Notes: generated by a model not told the origin, from the sequence alone. A DNA stretch of 53,418 nucleotides from an uncultured Lachnospiraceae bacterium (GCA_902796595.1 CADBPM010000041.1:1-53418); one strand, 5' to 3'; shown: positions 18,369-27,353, counted from the stretch's first letter. Numbers and translations: made by a program.

Positions 18369-19558
18369 ATTTATTAAAAACAGTCGGATATCGCTTGTTT
18401 GCATTGAATTATAAGTTGGCGTGTCTTTTTAAGAAAAAGGTTGATCCACGTAAGGTTTTTGCTGTTGCTACAAATGATTCATCAGAAACAGGAAACATAA
18501 AAAGCCTGACAGCGTACATGAACGCTTATGATGACTATGAGATATATTATTACACAAATGAGGACAGGAATGGGGCGATAGAGGGCGAGGCGCCCTCCTT
18601 TGCCAGTCTCGTCTTTTTATTTCCATGGATAATGGCGGAGTCTGCGATCATCCTGATGGACAATGAATTCCTTCCTATGGCTTTTTTAAAAGTCCGACCG
18701 GAAACAAAAGTGATACAGCTCTGGCATGGGACAGGGTCACTTAAAAAATTCGGACAGGATTTTAATACCGGTACCTTATTAAAATATGAGAAAAAGATGG
18801 ATGACAACATTGATTATCTCATAGTAAATTCAGACTGTCAGGTTGAGCAGTATGCCAAAGCATTTGGGGTAGATAAGTCAAAGGTGCGTGTTACAGGGCT
18901 TCCAAGAACAGACTGGCTTGTCGGGCTTGCAGCAAGTCCGCACAGGGACAGGAGAAGAAGGATTGCAGTCATAAAGAGAAAAATGGAGAGGTATTTAAGA
19001 GCCTCTCTTGAAGAAAAATATATAGTTCTTTATGCGCCTACATTTAGGGATAATGAGACAGAAGATCCGCGGATTCATCTTGATATCCCACAATTTCTGA
19101 AGGAAATTCCGGAGAATGTCGTTCTTCTTGTAAGACTTCATCCTTTTGTTGAAAGAGTCTTTCAGGATGATATTGATTCAGAATATAAGGGCAGAGTCTA
19201 TAATGTGTCAGGTTATAGGGAATTAAATGAGCTTCTTGCCCTGTCAGATATTCTTGTAACAGATTATTCGTCTATATTTTTTGATTATGCTGTTTTTAAA
19301 AGACCAATGTTCTTTTATGCAGATGATATTGATGATTTTATTAAAAATGGACGTGGTCTTTATATGGACTATAAAAATGACATGCCTGGACCTGTTACAG
19401 ACAACGTAGATGAACTTGCCGCGATGGTCTGCGAAGCGGTGTCGAATAAGGTTACAGGGGACAATATAGCTAAAAAGCAGGCATTTGTAGATACTTACTA
19501 TAAATATTTTGATGGCGAATCAGCAAGAAGAGTGTATGAGGAGTGCATTTTAAAGTAG
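18365..19558 (+). CDS. CDP-glycerol glycerophosphotransferase family protein, third copy
   Basis: This 397-residue protein is a more divergent member of the same family. It has QLWHGTGSLKKFG instead of WHGTPLKK, then TGLPRTDWL, LYAPTFRDNE, VRLHPF and VTDYSSIFFDY. The changed motif suggests a different acceptor or donor than the two enzymes upstream, for example a primase or tailoring role. The start overlaps the previous stop in ATGA, so translation is coupled. It is the last gene of the polymer operon. Confidence 0.85.
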   Translation: MNLLKTVGYRLFALNYKLACLFKKKVDPRKVFAVATNDSSETGNIKSLTAYMNAYDDYEIYYYTNEDRNGAIEGEAPSFASLVFLFPWIMAESAIILMDNEFLPMAFLKVRPETKVIQLWHGTGSLKKFGQDFNTGTLLKYEKKMDDNIDYLIVNSDCQVEQYAKAFGVDKSKVRVTGLPRTDWLVGLAASPHRDRRRRIAVIKRKMERYLRASLEEKYIVLYAPTFRDNETEDPRIHLDIPQFLKEIPENVVLLVRLHPFVERVFQDDIDSEYKGRVYNVSGYRELNELLALSDILVTDYSSIFFDYAVFKRPMFFYADDIDDFIKNGRGLYMDYKNDMPGPVTDNVDELAAMVCEAVSNKVTGDNIAKKQAFVDTYYKYFDGESARRVYEECILK

Positions 19559-19618
19559 AAATTTCCTGTGATAGATATATACAGTAAATTATGCTGTTAA
19601 GAATGAAAGAAGGCAGAT

Positions 19619-20950
19619 ATGAGTGAAAATGTAATCAGTAGAAAGATGCTTGAGTTTCTGGACGCAAGTCCAAATGCTTTTTTTGCAGTTGCAAATCTGG
19701 CAGATATGCTTACAAAGGCTGGAGCAGTAAGGCTTTATGAAGGTGAAAAGTGGTCGATAAAAGAAGGCGTGAAGTATTTCGTTACAAGAAATGATTCCGC
19801 TATAATCGCGTTTGAAGTACCTTCAAAGAAGTTTAATGGCTTTCAGATAATGGCAAGCCACTGCGATTCTCCTGTGTTCAAGATAAAGGCAAATGCAGAA
19901 GTAGAAGTTGAAAAGAATTATGTAAAGCTTAATGTGGAAAAGTATGGCGGAATGTTGCTTTACCCATGGTTTGACAGACCTCTTTCTGTTGCAGGAAGGG
20001 TTATGGTAAAGACAGATTCCGGAATAGAAACAAGGCTCGTAAATATAGATAAGGATCTTTGCATCATTCCAAGCCTTGCGATCCACATGGACAGAGAAGC
20101 AAACAACGGTCATAAGCTTAATGTGCAGTCAGAAATGCTCCCGCTCTTTTCAGAGGACGGTGAGGATGCAAAGGGAAGCTTCTTAAAGCTTGTTGCAGCC
20201 ACAGCACATGTAAAAGAAGAGGATATACTTGATACAGACCTTTTCCTTTATATCAGAGAAAAAGGTACATTTACAGGTTTAAATGATGAATTTGTATCAT
20301 CAGGAAGAATTGATGATCTTCAGTGTGCATTTGGAAGTATTCAGGGATTTATTGGCAGTAAACCGACTGAAAGCACGTCTGTATGTTGCGTATTTGACAA
20401 TGAAGAGGTTGGTTCAGGCACAAAACAGGGAGCAGCTTCAACCTTCCTTAAGGATACTCTTAGAAGAATAGATCTTGCCTTTATAGAGGATAAGTCTGAA
20501 ATCGAGGAAGATATGACCATGAAACTTGCTTCAAGCTTTATGGTATCTGCTGATAACGCACATGCAGTCCATCCATCTTATACAGATAAGGCAGACCCTA
20601 CAAACAGGCCATATCTTAATAAAGGTATCGTTATAAAGTACAGTGCAAATCAGAAATACACGACAGATGCAGTTTCCGGAGCTATATTCAAGGAAATCTG
20701 CAGCAGGGGAAAGGTGCCATATCAGACATTCCTCAACAGATCAGACATGATAGGCGGTTCTACTTTGGGCAACATATCCAATTCACAGGTTGCGCTTAAT
20801 ACAGTAGATATAGGACTTCCGCAGCTTGCAATGCATTCACCTTATGAAACAGCAGGCGCAAGGGATACAGAGTATCTTGTAGATGCAGCCAAGATCCTCT
20901 TTGCCACAAGCCTTGTTAGTCGTGGCGACGGAAATTATGTTTTGAAATAA
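19619..20950 (+). CDS. M18 family aminopeptidase
   Basis: This 443-residue metallopeptidase removes N-terminal residues from peptides in the cytoplasm. Metal-binding and catalytic regions of the M18 family are visible: ASHCDSPVF (zinc His and substrate), NEEVGSGTKQGA (the catalytic Glu pair), SADNAHAVHPSY, and HSPYETAGARD near the C-terminus with the last metal His. The length matches the family. An AAGGCAG stretch precedes the ATG. It is separated from the polymer operon by 60 bp and ends in a strong bidirectional terminator. Confidence 0.92.
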   Translation: MSENVISRKMLEFLDASPNAFFAVANLADMLTKAGAVRLYEGEKWSIKEGVKYFVTRNDSAIIAFEVPSKKFNGFQIMASHCDSPVFKIKANAEVEVEKNYVKLNVEKYGGMLLYPWFDRPLSVAGRVMVKTDSGIETRLVNIDKDLCIIPSLAIHMDREANNGHKLNVQSEMLPLFSEDGEDAKGSFLKLVAATAHVKEEDILDTDLFLYIREKGTFTGLNDEFVSSGRIDDLQCAFGSIQGFIGSKPTESTSVCCVFDNEEVGSGTKQGAASTFLKDTLRRIDLAFIEDKSEIEEDMTMKLASSFMVSADNAHAVHPSYTDKADPTNRPYLNKGIVIKYSANQKYTTDAVSGAIFKEICSRGKVPYQTFLNRSDMIGGSTLGNISNSQVALNTVDIGLPQLAMHSPYETAGARDTEYLVDAAKILFATSLVSRGDGNYVLK

Positions 20951-20959
20951 TGATATGAT

Positions 20960-21004
20960 AAAGAGGCGGTGAAAATGATCACTACACATTTTCACCGCCT
21001 CTTT
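20960..21004. terminator. Bidirectional terminator between the M18 peptidase and the sugar-phosphate transferase
   Basis: An 18-bp perfect stem (20960-20977 with 20987-21004, arm AAAGAGGCGGTGAAAATG) encloses a 9-nt loop. The ends are A- and T-rich, so it can stop transcription from both convergent genes. Confidence 0.88.
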
Positions 21005-21005
21005 G

Positions 21006-22406
21006 TTAATAAGCGTTTTTGTTGACAAATCCCTTGAAGAAGGTAAGAAATAATATTCTGAAATCAAAGCCCAGTGTCCAGTTTTCTATGTAGTATATAT
21101 CACAGTCAATTCGCTTTCTTATTGAGGTGTCTCCTCTGTATCTGTTTACCTGAGCCCAGCCGGTAATACCTGGTCTTACCTGATGCTTTATGTTGTAACG
21201 TGGGATTTCCTCTGCAAATTTTTCAACAAAGTAAGGTCTTTCAGGACGTGGACCCACAAGGCTCATGTCACCCTTAAGCACATTAAAGACCTGAGGGAGC
21301 TCGTCTATGCTGGTCCTTCGTATAAATTTTCCGACAGGGGTAACTCTTGGGTCTCCCTTTGTAGTCCATTTCTTCTTTTCCTTTTTAGGGTCTTCAACCC
21401 TCATTGAACGGAACTTGTACATGTGGAAAGGCTTATTGTGCAAGCCTACACGCTCCTGTTTGAAGATAAGGGGACCGGGCGATGTGAGCTTTATCATGAT
21501 TGCAGTTATAAGCATAGGAATTGAGAATACAATGAGCATTACTATTGCACCAAAGATATCCACAATTCTTTTTATCATGCGGTTAAACGGGGCGGCAAGC
21601 GGCACATGCCTTATATTTATAACAGGAAGTCCATCAAGGTCTTCTGTGTGGGCAGCAGTAGGAATCACATTATGGTAATCGGGAACGAACTGAGTATGCG
21701 TACCGCTTTTTTCACAGGCGGCAACAATTTTTTCAAGCTTATCATAGTCCTGAAGCTTAAGGGTGACGGCAATCTCGTCAAAAATATGCTCGTTTAAAAG
21801 CTCTGGAAGCTCGCTGGTGTCAGCTATGACATTTATACCTGAAATGCTTGTTCCCTTGCTTACATGGTCATCTACTATGCCGTATATCATGTATCCCCAT
21901 TCAGGATTCTTTTTGATCCTTTTAATATACTCTTCTGCTACCGGACTGCATCCGACAAGGAGGATATGCTTCTGATTTATGCCGCGCTTTCTGATGGCGT
22001 AAAGGATCTTGCGGAGGTAAAACCTAAATGTCACACCTAAAAATATATTTACAGCAAAAAATATAGCCATGAAGGAACGGGAGATATTGGCTTCATGTGT
22101 GGCATACAAAACAACCGGAAAGCTTATGATGGCAATCATGTTTGCTTTCACAAAATTTGCAGTCTCAACCCTGAACCGGACTTTTCTCATAGGTGTATAG
22201 ACAGATGAGGTAAAGTAGACGATCAGGTAAATGGGAACCAGAAATATGAGAAATCTCATGTAATGGCGCAAAGGCCACCAGATCGCGTGCTGAGGCGGAA
22301 ATATTTCAAAACGTATCAGCCATGCCAGTACAAAAGACAGGACTATTAAAATGGCATCACAAAGGACATAGAGCCTGTTCAATGCCTGTTGATTTTCTTT
22401 TATCAT
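21006..22406 (-). CDS. Polyprenyl-phosphate hexose-1-phosphate transferase (WcaJ/CpsE type)
   Basis: This 466-residue membrane enzyme moves a sugar 1-phosphate from a UDP-sugar to undecaprenyl phosphate, the first step of many exopolysaccharides. It has four N-terminal helices (about 10-150), a central Rossmann-like part (about 155-265, HILLVGCSPVAEEYI), a further helix at about 285-307, and the catalytic bacterial sugar transferase domain (about 310-466). The latter has KFRSMR, RTSIDELPQ, VLKGDMSLVGPRPER and RPGITGWAQV. The ATAGGAG ribosome binding site supports the start. It is on the opposite strand to the wall-polymer operon but could initiate a polymer for it, since no TagO is present here; that link is inference. 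Confidence 0.9.
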   Translation of the reverse strand: MIKENQQALNRLYVLCDAILIVLSFVLAWLIRFEIFPPQHAIWWPLRHYMRFLIFLVPIYLIVYFTSSVYTPMRKVRFRVETANFVKANMIAIISFPVVLYATHEANISRSFMAIFFAVNIFLGVTFRFYLRKILYAIRKRGINQKHILLVGCSPVAEEYIKRIKKNPEWGYMIYGIVDDHVSKGTSISGINVIADTSELPELLNEHIFDEIAVTLKLQDYDKLEKIVAACEKSGTHTQFVPDYHNVIPTAAHTEDLDGLPVINIRHVPLAAPFNRMIKRIVDIFGAIVMLIVFSIPMLITAIMIKLTSPGPLIFKQERVGLHNKPFHMYKFRSMRVEDPKKEKKKWTTKGDPRVTPVGKFIRRTSIDELPQVFNVLKGDMSLVGPRPERPYFVEKFAEEIPRYNIKHQVRPGITGWAQVNRYRGDTSIRKRIDCDIYYIENWTLGFDFRILFLTFFKGFVNKNAY

Positions 22407-22423
22407 TAGACAACTCCTATATA

Positions 22424-22450
22424 ATATTATCGGATAAAGTCCGGTAATAT
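22424..22450. promoter_or_regulatory. Imperfect palindrome in the leader of the sugar-phosphate transferase gene
   Basis: Arms ATATTATCGGA (22424-22434) and TCCGGTAATAT (22440-22450) pair at 10 of 11 positions around a 5-nt loop. It lies about 18 bp before the minus-strand start codon, close to the ribosome binding site. A related palindrome occurs at 40175-40197 before the SleB-type gene. Confidence 0.5.
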
Positions 22451-22629
22451 AATTTGTCTGCTATCGCGAGAGTGATGGTCGGATAGAGCTTAAATAAACA
22501 TTTGCTACCTATTATAACTCGAAGAAGTATATTTATCCATAATAGAAAAAGAAAAAGTGAAAGTATGAACTGATTTCATATTTTGAACACAATTTAGTTT
22601 TAATATAGGTGGTCAGGAGGTTTGATACT

Positions 22630-24081
22630 ATGGATATGAATAACCAGAATCAAAATCAGGAATACGGACAGGAAAACCAGAGTCATAGTACAGATTATTA
22701 TAATACGAATAATAATGTTAATTCCGGTATGCCTGTATACGGCGGTGGGTACAATAGTGGAAACAACGGCAGGCACAGCAACAAGGGGCTTATCATTGTT
22801 ATCGTGATACTCTGCATGATAATCGCAGGCGGTGCAGGTGCGGCATTTACCTACTTTGCGACCGCAGGGAAAAACAATGCGACTGTTGCAGAAAGTTCTT
22901 CTCGAGTTGTAGAAGAAAAAAAGGAACCAGCGGCAAAGATAGGGCAGACAGAAGTTATAAGCGGACTTAGTGCGGCGGGCACATCAGACCTTTCAGAGGT
23001 TTATGATGCAGTTCTTCCTTCCATAGTTGCTATAACCTGTCAGTCTACTGAAGACGTACAGACATTTTTTGGCACTTATTCAAAGGATATAACCGGAGCC
23101 GGCTCTGGTGTTATTTTTGATGAAGATGATAAAAATATATACATTCTTACAAATAATCACGTTGTTGACGGAGCAAAAAGCATAGTCATTAAATTTTCGG
23201 ATGATGAGGCAGTGGAGGGTGAAGTACAGGGAACTGCGGCGTACAGCGACCTTGCAGTAGTAAAAGTTAAGCTTTCCGACATGAGGGACTCCACCAAGAA
23301 GGCTATAAAGCTTGCAGAGCTTGGCGATTCAGATTCGCTTAAAGTAGGCGAGATGGTCATGGCTATCGGAAATGCACTGGGCTATGGTCAGTCTCTTACT
23401 GTTGGCTATGTAAGTGCAACGAGCAGAGAAGTAAATATGGATGATATCACACTTGAACTTATCCAGACAGATGCCGCAATAAATCCCGGCAATTCCGGCG
23501 GTGCTCTTATCAACCTTAGAGGACAGGTCATAGGTATCAATTCTGCAAAGCTTGCAGACAGGTCAGTAGAAGGCATGGGATATGCTATTCCTATGAATAC
23601 AGCAAAACCGCTTGCAGAAAAGTTAAAGACAAGTGAAGCTGTTGATGAAAAAGACAGAGGATATCTTGGCGTATATTATGCAGTTGTAAATGATGAGACA
23701 CATTCTGTATATAATATCCCTTATGGACTTTACGTTTCAGAGGTTGCAGAAGATGGCGGTGCTGCGGCAGCAGGAATCCAGAAGGGGGACGTTATCACAA
23801 AGATTGACGGCTACAAGATAAAGAATTCGGTTACTATAAATTCAATCCTTTCGACAAAGAAAAAGGGTGATAAGGTCAAAGTGACCATACAGCGCTACGA
23901 TAATGGCGAGTACAAGGAAACGGACATTGAAGTGACTCTTGCAAAGAAGCCTGCTGAAAAGGAAAGCGATGTTGTAAATCAGGGTAATTCAGGTGAAAAT
24001 GATGGAGATTACCCTGAAGATAACGACAACGACGAAGAAGATGATTTAGATAATTATAATAACTTCTTCTTCGGATGGTAA
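22630..24081 (+). CDS. htrA: Membrane-anchored serine protease HtrA/DegP-like
   Basis: This protein of about 483 residues degrades or refolds damaged proteins at the outer face of the membrane. It has an Asn/Gln/Gly-rich cytoplasmic N-terminus (1-50), one membrane helix (about 53-77), a trypsin-like domain with the triad His177 (NNHVVDG), Asp207 (YSDLAV) and Ser289 (GNSGG), one PDZ domain (about 345-435, GYLGVYY to VTIQRY), and an acidic C-terminal tail. A GTG at 22609 opens the frame, but AGGAGG at 22615-22620 is the ribosome binding site of the ATG at 22630. It is divergent from the sugar-phosphate transferase and monocistronic. Confidence 0.93.
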   Translation: MDMNNQNQNQEYGQENQSHSTDYYNTNNNVNSGMPVYGGGYNSGNNGRHSNKGLIIVIVILCMIIAGGAGAAFTYFATAGKNNATVAESSSRVVEEKKEPAAKIGQTEVISGLSAAGTSDLSEVYDAVLPSIVAITCQSTEDVQTFFGTYSKDITGAGSGVIFDEDDKNIYILTNNHVVDGAKSIVIKFSDDEAVEGEVQGTAAYSDLAVVKVKLSDMRDSTKKAIKLAELGDSDSLKVGEMVMAIGNALGYGQSLTVGYVSATSREVNMDDITLELIQTDAAINPGNSGGALINLRGQVIGINSAKLADRSVEGMGYAIPMNTAKPLAEKLKTSEAVDEKDRGYLGVYYAVVNDETHSVYNIPYGLYVSEVAEDGGAAAAGIQKGDVITKIDGYKIKNSVTINSILSTKKKGDKVKVTIQRYDNGEYKETDIEVTLAKKPAEKESDVVNQGNSGENDGDYPEDNDNDEEDDLDNYNNFFFGW

Positions 24082-24086
24082 AATGT

Positions 24087-24188
24087 TATCGTAAACGAAA
24101 TAAGTAATTTCGTTTACGATAAACGTCGCTTAGAAATAATTGAGGATAGAGCAAGCTCTATCCTCAATTATTTTCTTCGCTTACTATA
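24087..24188 (+). repeat. 102-bp palindromic intergenic element, copy A
   Basis: The copy is composed of a first hairpin (arms TATCGTAAACGAAAT and its complement, 24087-24121), a spacer, and a second hairpin with a 17-bp stem around CAAG (core GAGGATAGAG). It ends in TTCGCTTACTATA, which is an inverted, imperfect copy of its own start. It begins 6 bp after the htrA stop. Copies B and C have the same length. Confidence 0.88.
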
Positions 24189-24284
24189 TATTGCTGTGCA
24201 AATGGTATTTATGAGCACCCAGTATTGTAATTGCCTTCGGCAAGTTGAGTGCGTATGTCGTATTACTGCGTAATACGACAGGTC

Positions 24285-24313
24285 TTGACGAACTTTTATT
24301 ATTAGTTTATAAT
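24285..24313 (+). promoter_or_regulatory. Predicted sigma-A promoter driving a very short transcript
   Basis: A TTGACG -35 (24285-24290), a 17-bp spacer and a consensus TATAAT -10 (24308-24313) are followed by a terminator only 40 bp further on. Confidence 0.75.
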
Positions 24314-24319
24314 TACAAG

Positions 24320-24384
24320 ACCTAAGCAAATGACGGATAACTGATCCGTCCTAAAGGCATCGGTATAGCCGGTGCCTTTTTTAT
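24320..24384 (+). ncRNA. Putative small RNA or attenuated leader upstream of the rRNA methyltransferase
   Basis: Transcription from the promoter at 24285-24313 should begin near 24320 and end at the terminator at 24353-24384, giving about 65 nt with two hairpins. It could be a stand-alone small RNA or a leader whose terminator controls read-through into the methyltransferase gene at 24456. No known RNA family was recognised. Confidence 0.4.
24353..24384 (+). terminator. Intrinsic terminator ahead of the rRNA methyltransferase gene
   Basis: An 11-bp stem (24353-24363 with 24369-24379, one T-G pair, loop TATAG) is followed by a T run. It lies upstream of a gene, not downstream of one. Confidence 0.85.
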
Positions 24385-24455
24385 CGTAAAAGGAATTACA
24401 TATTTCAACATGTCCCTGAACGTAGTGAAGGGAGCTAATGCAATAAGGAGATATA

Positions 24456-25619
24456 ATGAGCGAAAGAATGTTTGACCTGTATGCCCCGTGTCACTTCGGT
24501 CTTGAGGCTGTTCTTAAAAGAGAGATAACAGACCTTGGCTTAACCATTACAGGCGTAACAGATGGAAGAGTGAATTTTAAAGGCTCTGCAGCGGATATTG
24601 CCCGTGCCAACGTGTTTCTTCGTACAACAGAAAGAATCATGCTTATAGTCGGCACATTTAAGGCATATACCTTTGATGAACTTTTTGAAAAAACAAAGGC
24701 TCTTCCATGGGAAGAATATATTCCTAAGGATGGAAGATTCTGGGTAAAGAAAGCAACCTCTATAAAAAGCAAACTTTTTTCTACATCAGACATACAGTCG
24801 ATAATGAAAAAAGCTATGGTCGACAGGCTTAAAACAAAATACAGGACAGACTGGTTTACGGAAGACGGAGAAGATTTTCCGGTAAGAGTATCTTTATTAA
24901 AAGATGAAGTTACAGTAGCACTGGATACATCAGGAGAATCACTCCATAAAAGAGGCTATAGGAAGATGGCGGTAAAGGCGCCTATTTCAGAGACATTGGC
25001 GGCAGCCCTTATAAGTCTTACGCCATGGAAAAAAGACAGGATACTTATCGATCCTTTCTGCGGCAGCGGAACAATTCCTATCGAGGCGGCAATGATAGGA
25101 CTTAATATCGCACCGGGAATAAACAGGCACTTTACAGCAGAGAAGTGGAAGAGCCTTGTTGGAGAAAGCTTTTTTAAAGAAGCTAAAAAGGAAGCCTACA
25201 GCCTTATTGATACGGATACAAAGCTCTCTATTCAGGGATACGACATAGATCCTGACGCACTCGATGCGGCAAGGGCAAATGCAGAGCTTGCAGGAGTAGA
25301 TGATCAGATCCATTTTCAGGCAAGAGACGTAAGGAACATTTCAAGCCACAATAAGTACGGATTTATCATTACAAACCCGCCTTACGGTGAAAGACTTGAA
25401 GAAAAGAAGGATATGCCGGAGCTTTATAAAACTATAGGTGAGGCATTTGCGACCCTTCCTACTTGGTCCTATTACATTATCACAGGCTATGAGGATGCAG
25501 AAAATTCAATAGGAAAAAAGTCGGCCAAGAATAGAAAGATATATAATGGTATGCTAAAGACATATTTTTATTCTTATCCCGGTCCAAAGCCGCCAAAGCG
25601 CGATATCAGGGAAAATTGA
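24456..25619 (+). CDS. rlmL: 23S rRNA (guanine-N2) methyltransferase, RlmL/YpsC family
   Basis: This 387-residue protein methylates a guanine of 23S rRNA using S-adenosylmethionine. It has an N-terminal ferredoxin-like/THUMP RNA-binding part (about 1-155) and a Rossmann methyltransferase domain (about 160-385) with DPFCGSGTIPIEAA as the SAM site and TNPPYGERL as the N-methyltransferase catalytic motif. It corresponds to the single-domain Gram-positive form, not the long bifunctional E. coli RlmL. The AAGGAG ribosome binding site supports the start. The exact target base is inferred from the family. Confidence 0.88.
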   Translation: MSERMFDLYAPCHFGLEAVLKREITDLGLTITGVTDGRVNFKGSAADIARANVFLRTTERIMLIVGTFKAYTFDELFEKTKALPWEEYIPKDGRFWVKKATSIKSKLFSTSDIQSIMKKAMVDRLKTKYRTDWFTEDGEDFPVRVSLLKDEVTVALDTSGESLHKRGYRKMAVKAPISETLAAALISLTPWKKDRILIDPFCGSGTIPIEAAMIGLNIAPGINRHFTAEKWKSLVGESFFKEAKKEAYSLIDTDTKLSIQGYDIDPDALDAARANAELAGVDDQIHFQARDVRNISSHNKYGFIITNPPYGERLEEKKDMPELYKTIGEAFATLPTWSYYIITGYEDAENSIGKKSAKNRKIYNGMLKTYFYSYPGPKPPKRDIREN

Positions 25620-25768
25620 CAGCGGATAATGACAATCACCTGTTGACGATGGCAGGTCGCAAGGCTTTGCTGCGTGATGTCCAAGAAACTGGATACCCCG
25701 GACATTGATAAATCGTCTTGCGACGATGCCAGGGGCTACGAGACATTGCTATGCGATGTCTTAGTATT
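25620..25768 (+). other. Intergenic region with small hairpins after the rRNA methyltransferase
   Basis: No gene is seen. It holds a 6-bp hairpin (ATCGTC and GACGAT around TTGC, about 25710-25725) and a 10-bp palindrome at 25740-25762, which belongs to the GAGACATC family found after clpX and the glycyl-tRNA synthetase gene. Together with copy B of the 102-bp element it fills the 313-bp gap before the amidase gene. Confidence 0.6.
25740..25762. repeat. GAGACATC-type palindrome, intergenic copy
   Basis: Arms GAGACATTGC (25740-25749) and GCGATGTCTT (25753-25762) pair at all ten positions, two of them G-T, around the loop TAT. It is similar in arm and loop size to the palindromes at 38519-38543 and 50557-50579. 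Confidence 0.65.
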
Positions 25769-25870
25769 TATAGTAAGCGAAGAAAATAATTGCGGATAGA
25801 GCTTGCTCTATCCAGCAATAATTCTCGGCGACTTATATCGCAAACGAAATTATTTATTTCGTTTACGATA
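25769..25870 (-). repeat. 102-bp palindromic intergenic element, copy B (inverted)
   Basis: This copy is in the opposite orientation to copies A and C. Read on the minus strand it matches copy A at roughly 90 of 102 positions by hand count, with no length change. It ends 3 bp before the -35 box of the amidase promoter. Confidence 0.88.
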
Positions 25871-25873
25871 TTC

Positions 25874-25901
25874 TTGAATATTTATAAATTGGTGGTATAA
25901 T
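25874..25901 (+). promoter_or_regulatory. Predicted promoter of the amidase gene
   Basis: A TTGAAT -35 (25874-25879), a 16-bp spacer and a TATAAT -10 (25896-25901) lie directly after copy B of the 102-bp element. Confidence 0.65.
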
Positions 25902-25932
25902 AAAATAGTCGTTAAAAAAAATAAAGTTATGG

Positions 25933-27303
25933 ATGGTGAAGTCAGTGGATAAGAAACATAGAGAACTGAAAAGGATGACGGCTTCCAGCGTTTCGCTTAT
26001 GACTGGGGCTCTCTTTTTTACTGTTCTTTTTTCAAGCTTTAAGCCTGAGCCATTGACTATACTTGCCAATGCTGAAACTCCGGATAAGGTTGTCTCACAG
26101 GGCACTATAGAAAGCGAGATGCCAGTAAGCGGGGAGGCAGCAGGAAGTGCGTCTGCAATAACAGAGAATGCCTCGTTACCGGCGGTTATAGAAAATATCA
26201 ATAAAGATGTTATCATGGCAGATCAGGATTCAGAAAAAAGAAATCCTGTCACAGAGGCAGCAGTCAATGTTGAAATAAATAATACGGAGTCTGCCTTCGA
26301 TCCATCTGTCTTATCCGAAGTCTATCTTAAGATAAAACGACCGGAAGGTGCCGGAATGGCTGTCGTTACAGATGATTACCTGTACAGGACAGTAAGCATC
26401 GATATTGATAATGCAAATGTAAAGACTATTTCATCCAATGATATAACAAGATATTACAATGGTCATGAATATACGGGAGATCCGGAGCAAATCTTGTTGG
26501 AGCCATATATTCAGGCATACCTTTCAGGAAATGATGTTATAAACGACGATATTCAGGATGAATATTACGATGCGTCAGGTGAACAGAAGAAAAAGAAGAC
26601 AAAAGATCCTCTTCTTGCAACAAGGATAATCGCAGGGGAGGATGGCAGATTAAAAGTTTCATTTGTATTGAATACAGTTTATGTTCCTACTCTCTACGAA
26701 GACAATGACAGTTATTATATCAGTCTTAAGAGACCTAAAGAAGTATACGACAAGATAGTAGTTATAGATGCAGGTCATGGCGGCAAAGATCCCGGCTCTT
26801 TTTCTTTTGATGGGAAGACGTCAGAGAAATCTGTAAATTTAAAGATTGTCAATTACATGAAAGATTTTTTTGATAAGCAGGATACAGTCAAGGTCTATTA
26901 TACAAGGACTACAGACACGACTACTTATCTTAAAAGCAGGACAGACCTTGCAAATAAGGTGGATGCAGACTACCTTATAAGTGTACACAACAATGCATAT
27001 TTTACAAATGAAGTATATGGCTCCGAGATCCTTTATGATGAAAAGGATAAGAGTGGCAAGTCGAAGGCACTTGCAGCCGATATGCTGCAAGGCGTTACGG
27101 ATGTTTTAAAATCCAGATACAGAGGGCTTAATGAAGGCAGCAAGATATATGTGATACATCATACGCGTATGCCTTCAGTCCTTATGGAAGTGGGGTATCT
27201 TACCAACGATAAGGATCTTGCGTTGCTTAAGAATGAAAATAAACTTAAGGATTGTGCAGAAGCAATGTATAATGCTATAATGAGAGCTGTAAACGGTAAT
27301 TAG
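25933..27303 (+). CDS. Secreted N-acetylmuramoyl-L-alanine amidase (Amidase_3)
   Basis: This 456-residue protein cleaves the bond between muramic acid and the stem peptide of peptidoglycan. A hydrophobic segment at about 15-38 followed by ANA at 46-48 is a likely signal peptide. A long middle part (about 50-270) of unknown fold precedes the catalytic domain (about 273-456). Zinc ligands are His282 (DAGHGG), Glu298 (TSEKS) and His352 (SVHNN), and catalytic Glu419 lies in LMEVGYLTN. The start is uncertain: ATG 25933 is listed, but GTG codons at 25936 and 25945 are in frame and no strong ribosome binding site decides between them. Confidence 0.88.
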   Translation: MVKSVDKKHRELKRMTASSVSLMTGALFFTVLFSSFKPEPLTILANAETPDKVVSQGTIESEMPVSGEAAGSASAITENASLPAVIENINKDVIMADQDSEKRNPVTEAAVNVEINNTESAFDPSVLSEVYLKIKRPEGAGMAVVTDDYLYRTVSIDIDNANVKTISSNDITRYYNGHEYTGDPEQILLEPYIQAYLSGNDVINDDIQDEYYDASGEQKKKKTKDPLLATRIIAGEDGRLKVSFVLNTVYVPTLYEDNDSYYISLKRPKEVYDKIVVIDAGHGGKDPGSFSFDGKTSEKSVNLKIVNYMKDFFDKQDTVKVYYTRTTDTTTYLKSRTDLANKVDADYLISVHNNAYFTNEVYGSEILYDEKDKSGKSKALAADMLQGVTDVLKSRYRGLNEGSKIYVIHHTRMPSVLMEVGYLTNDKDLALLKNENKLKDCAEAMYNAIMRAVNGN

Positions 27304-27309
27304 GACTAT

Positions 27310-27338
27310 AAGGGCTCCGGGTATCCGGGGCTCTTTTA
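27310..27338 (+). terminator. Intrinsic terminator after the amidase gene
   Basis: A 10-bp stem (27311-27320 with 27325-27334, two G-T pairs, loop GTAT) is followed by a short T run just before the ribosome binding site of the next gene. Confidence 0.75.
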
Positions 27339-27353
27339 TTGTGGAGGTATATT

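Larger units (their letters stand above)
24189..24455 (+). other. Intergenic region with small palindromes, a promoter and a terminator
   Basis: No protein gene is seen. The region holds a perfect 11-bp inverted repeat (24256-24266 with 24270-24280, arm TGTCGTATTAC) 4 bp before a -35 box, a promoter, a short 7-bp hairpin (GACGGAT and ATCCGTC, 24333-24351), a terminator, and an AAGGAG ribosome binding site for the next gene. Confidence 0.6.
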
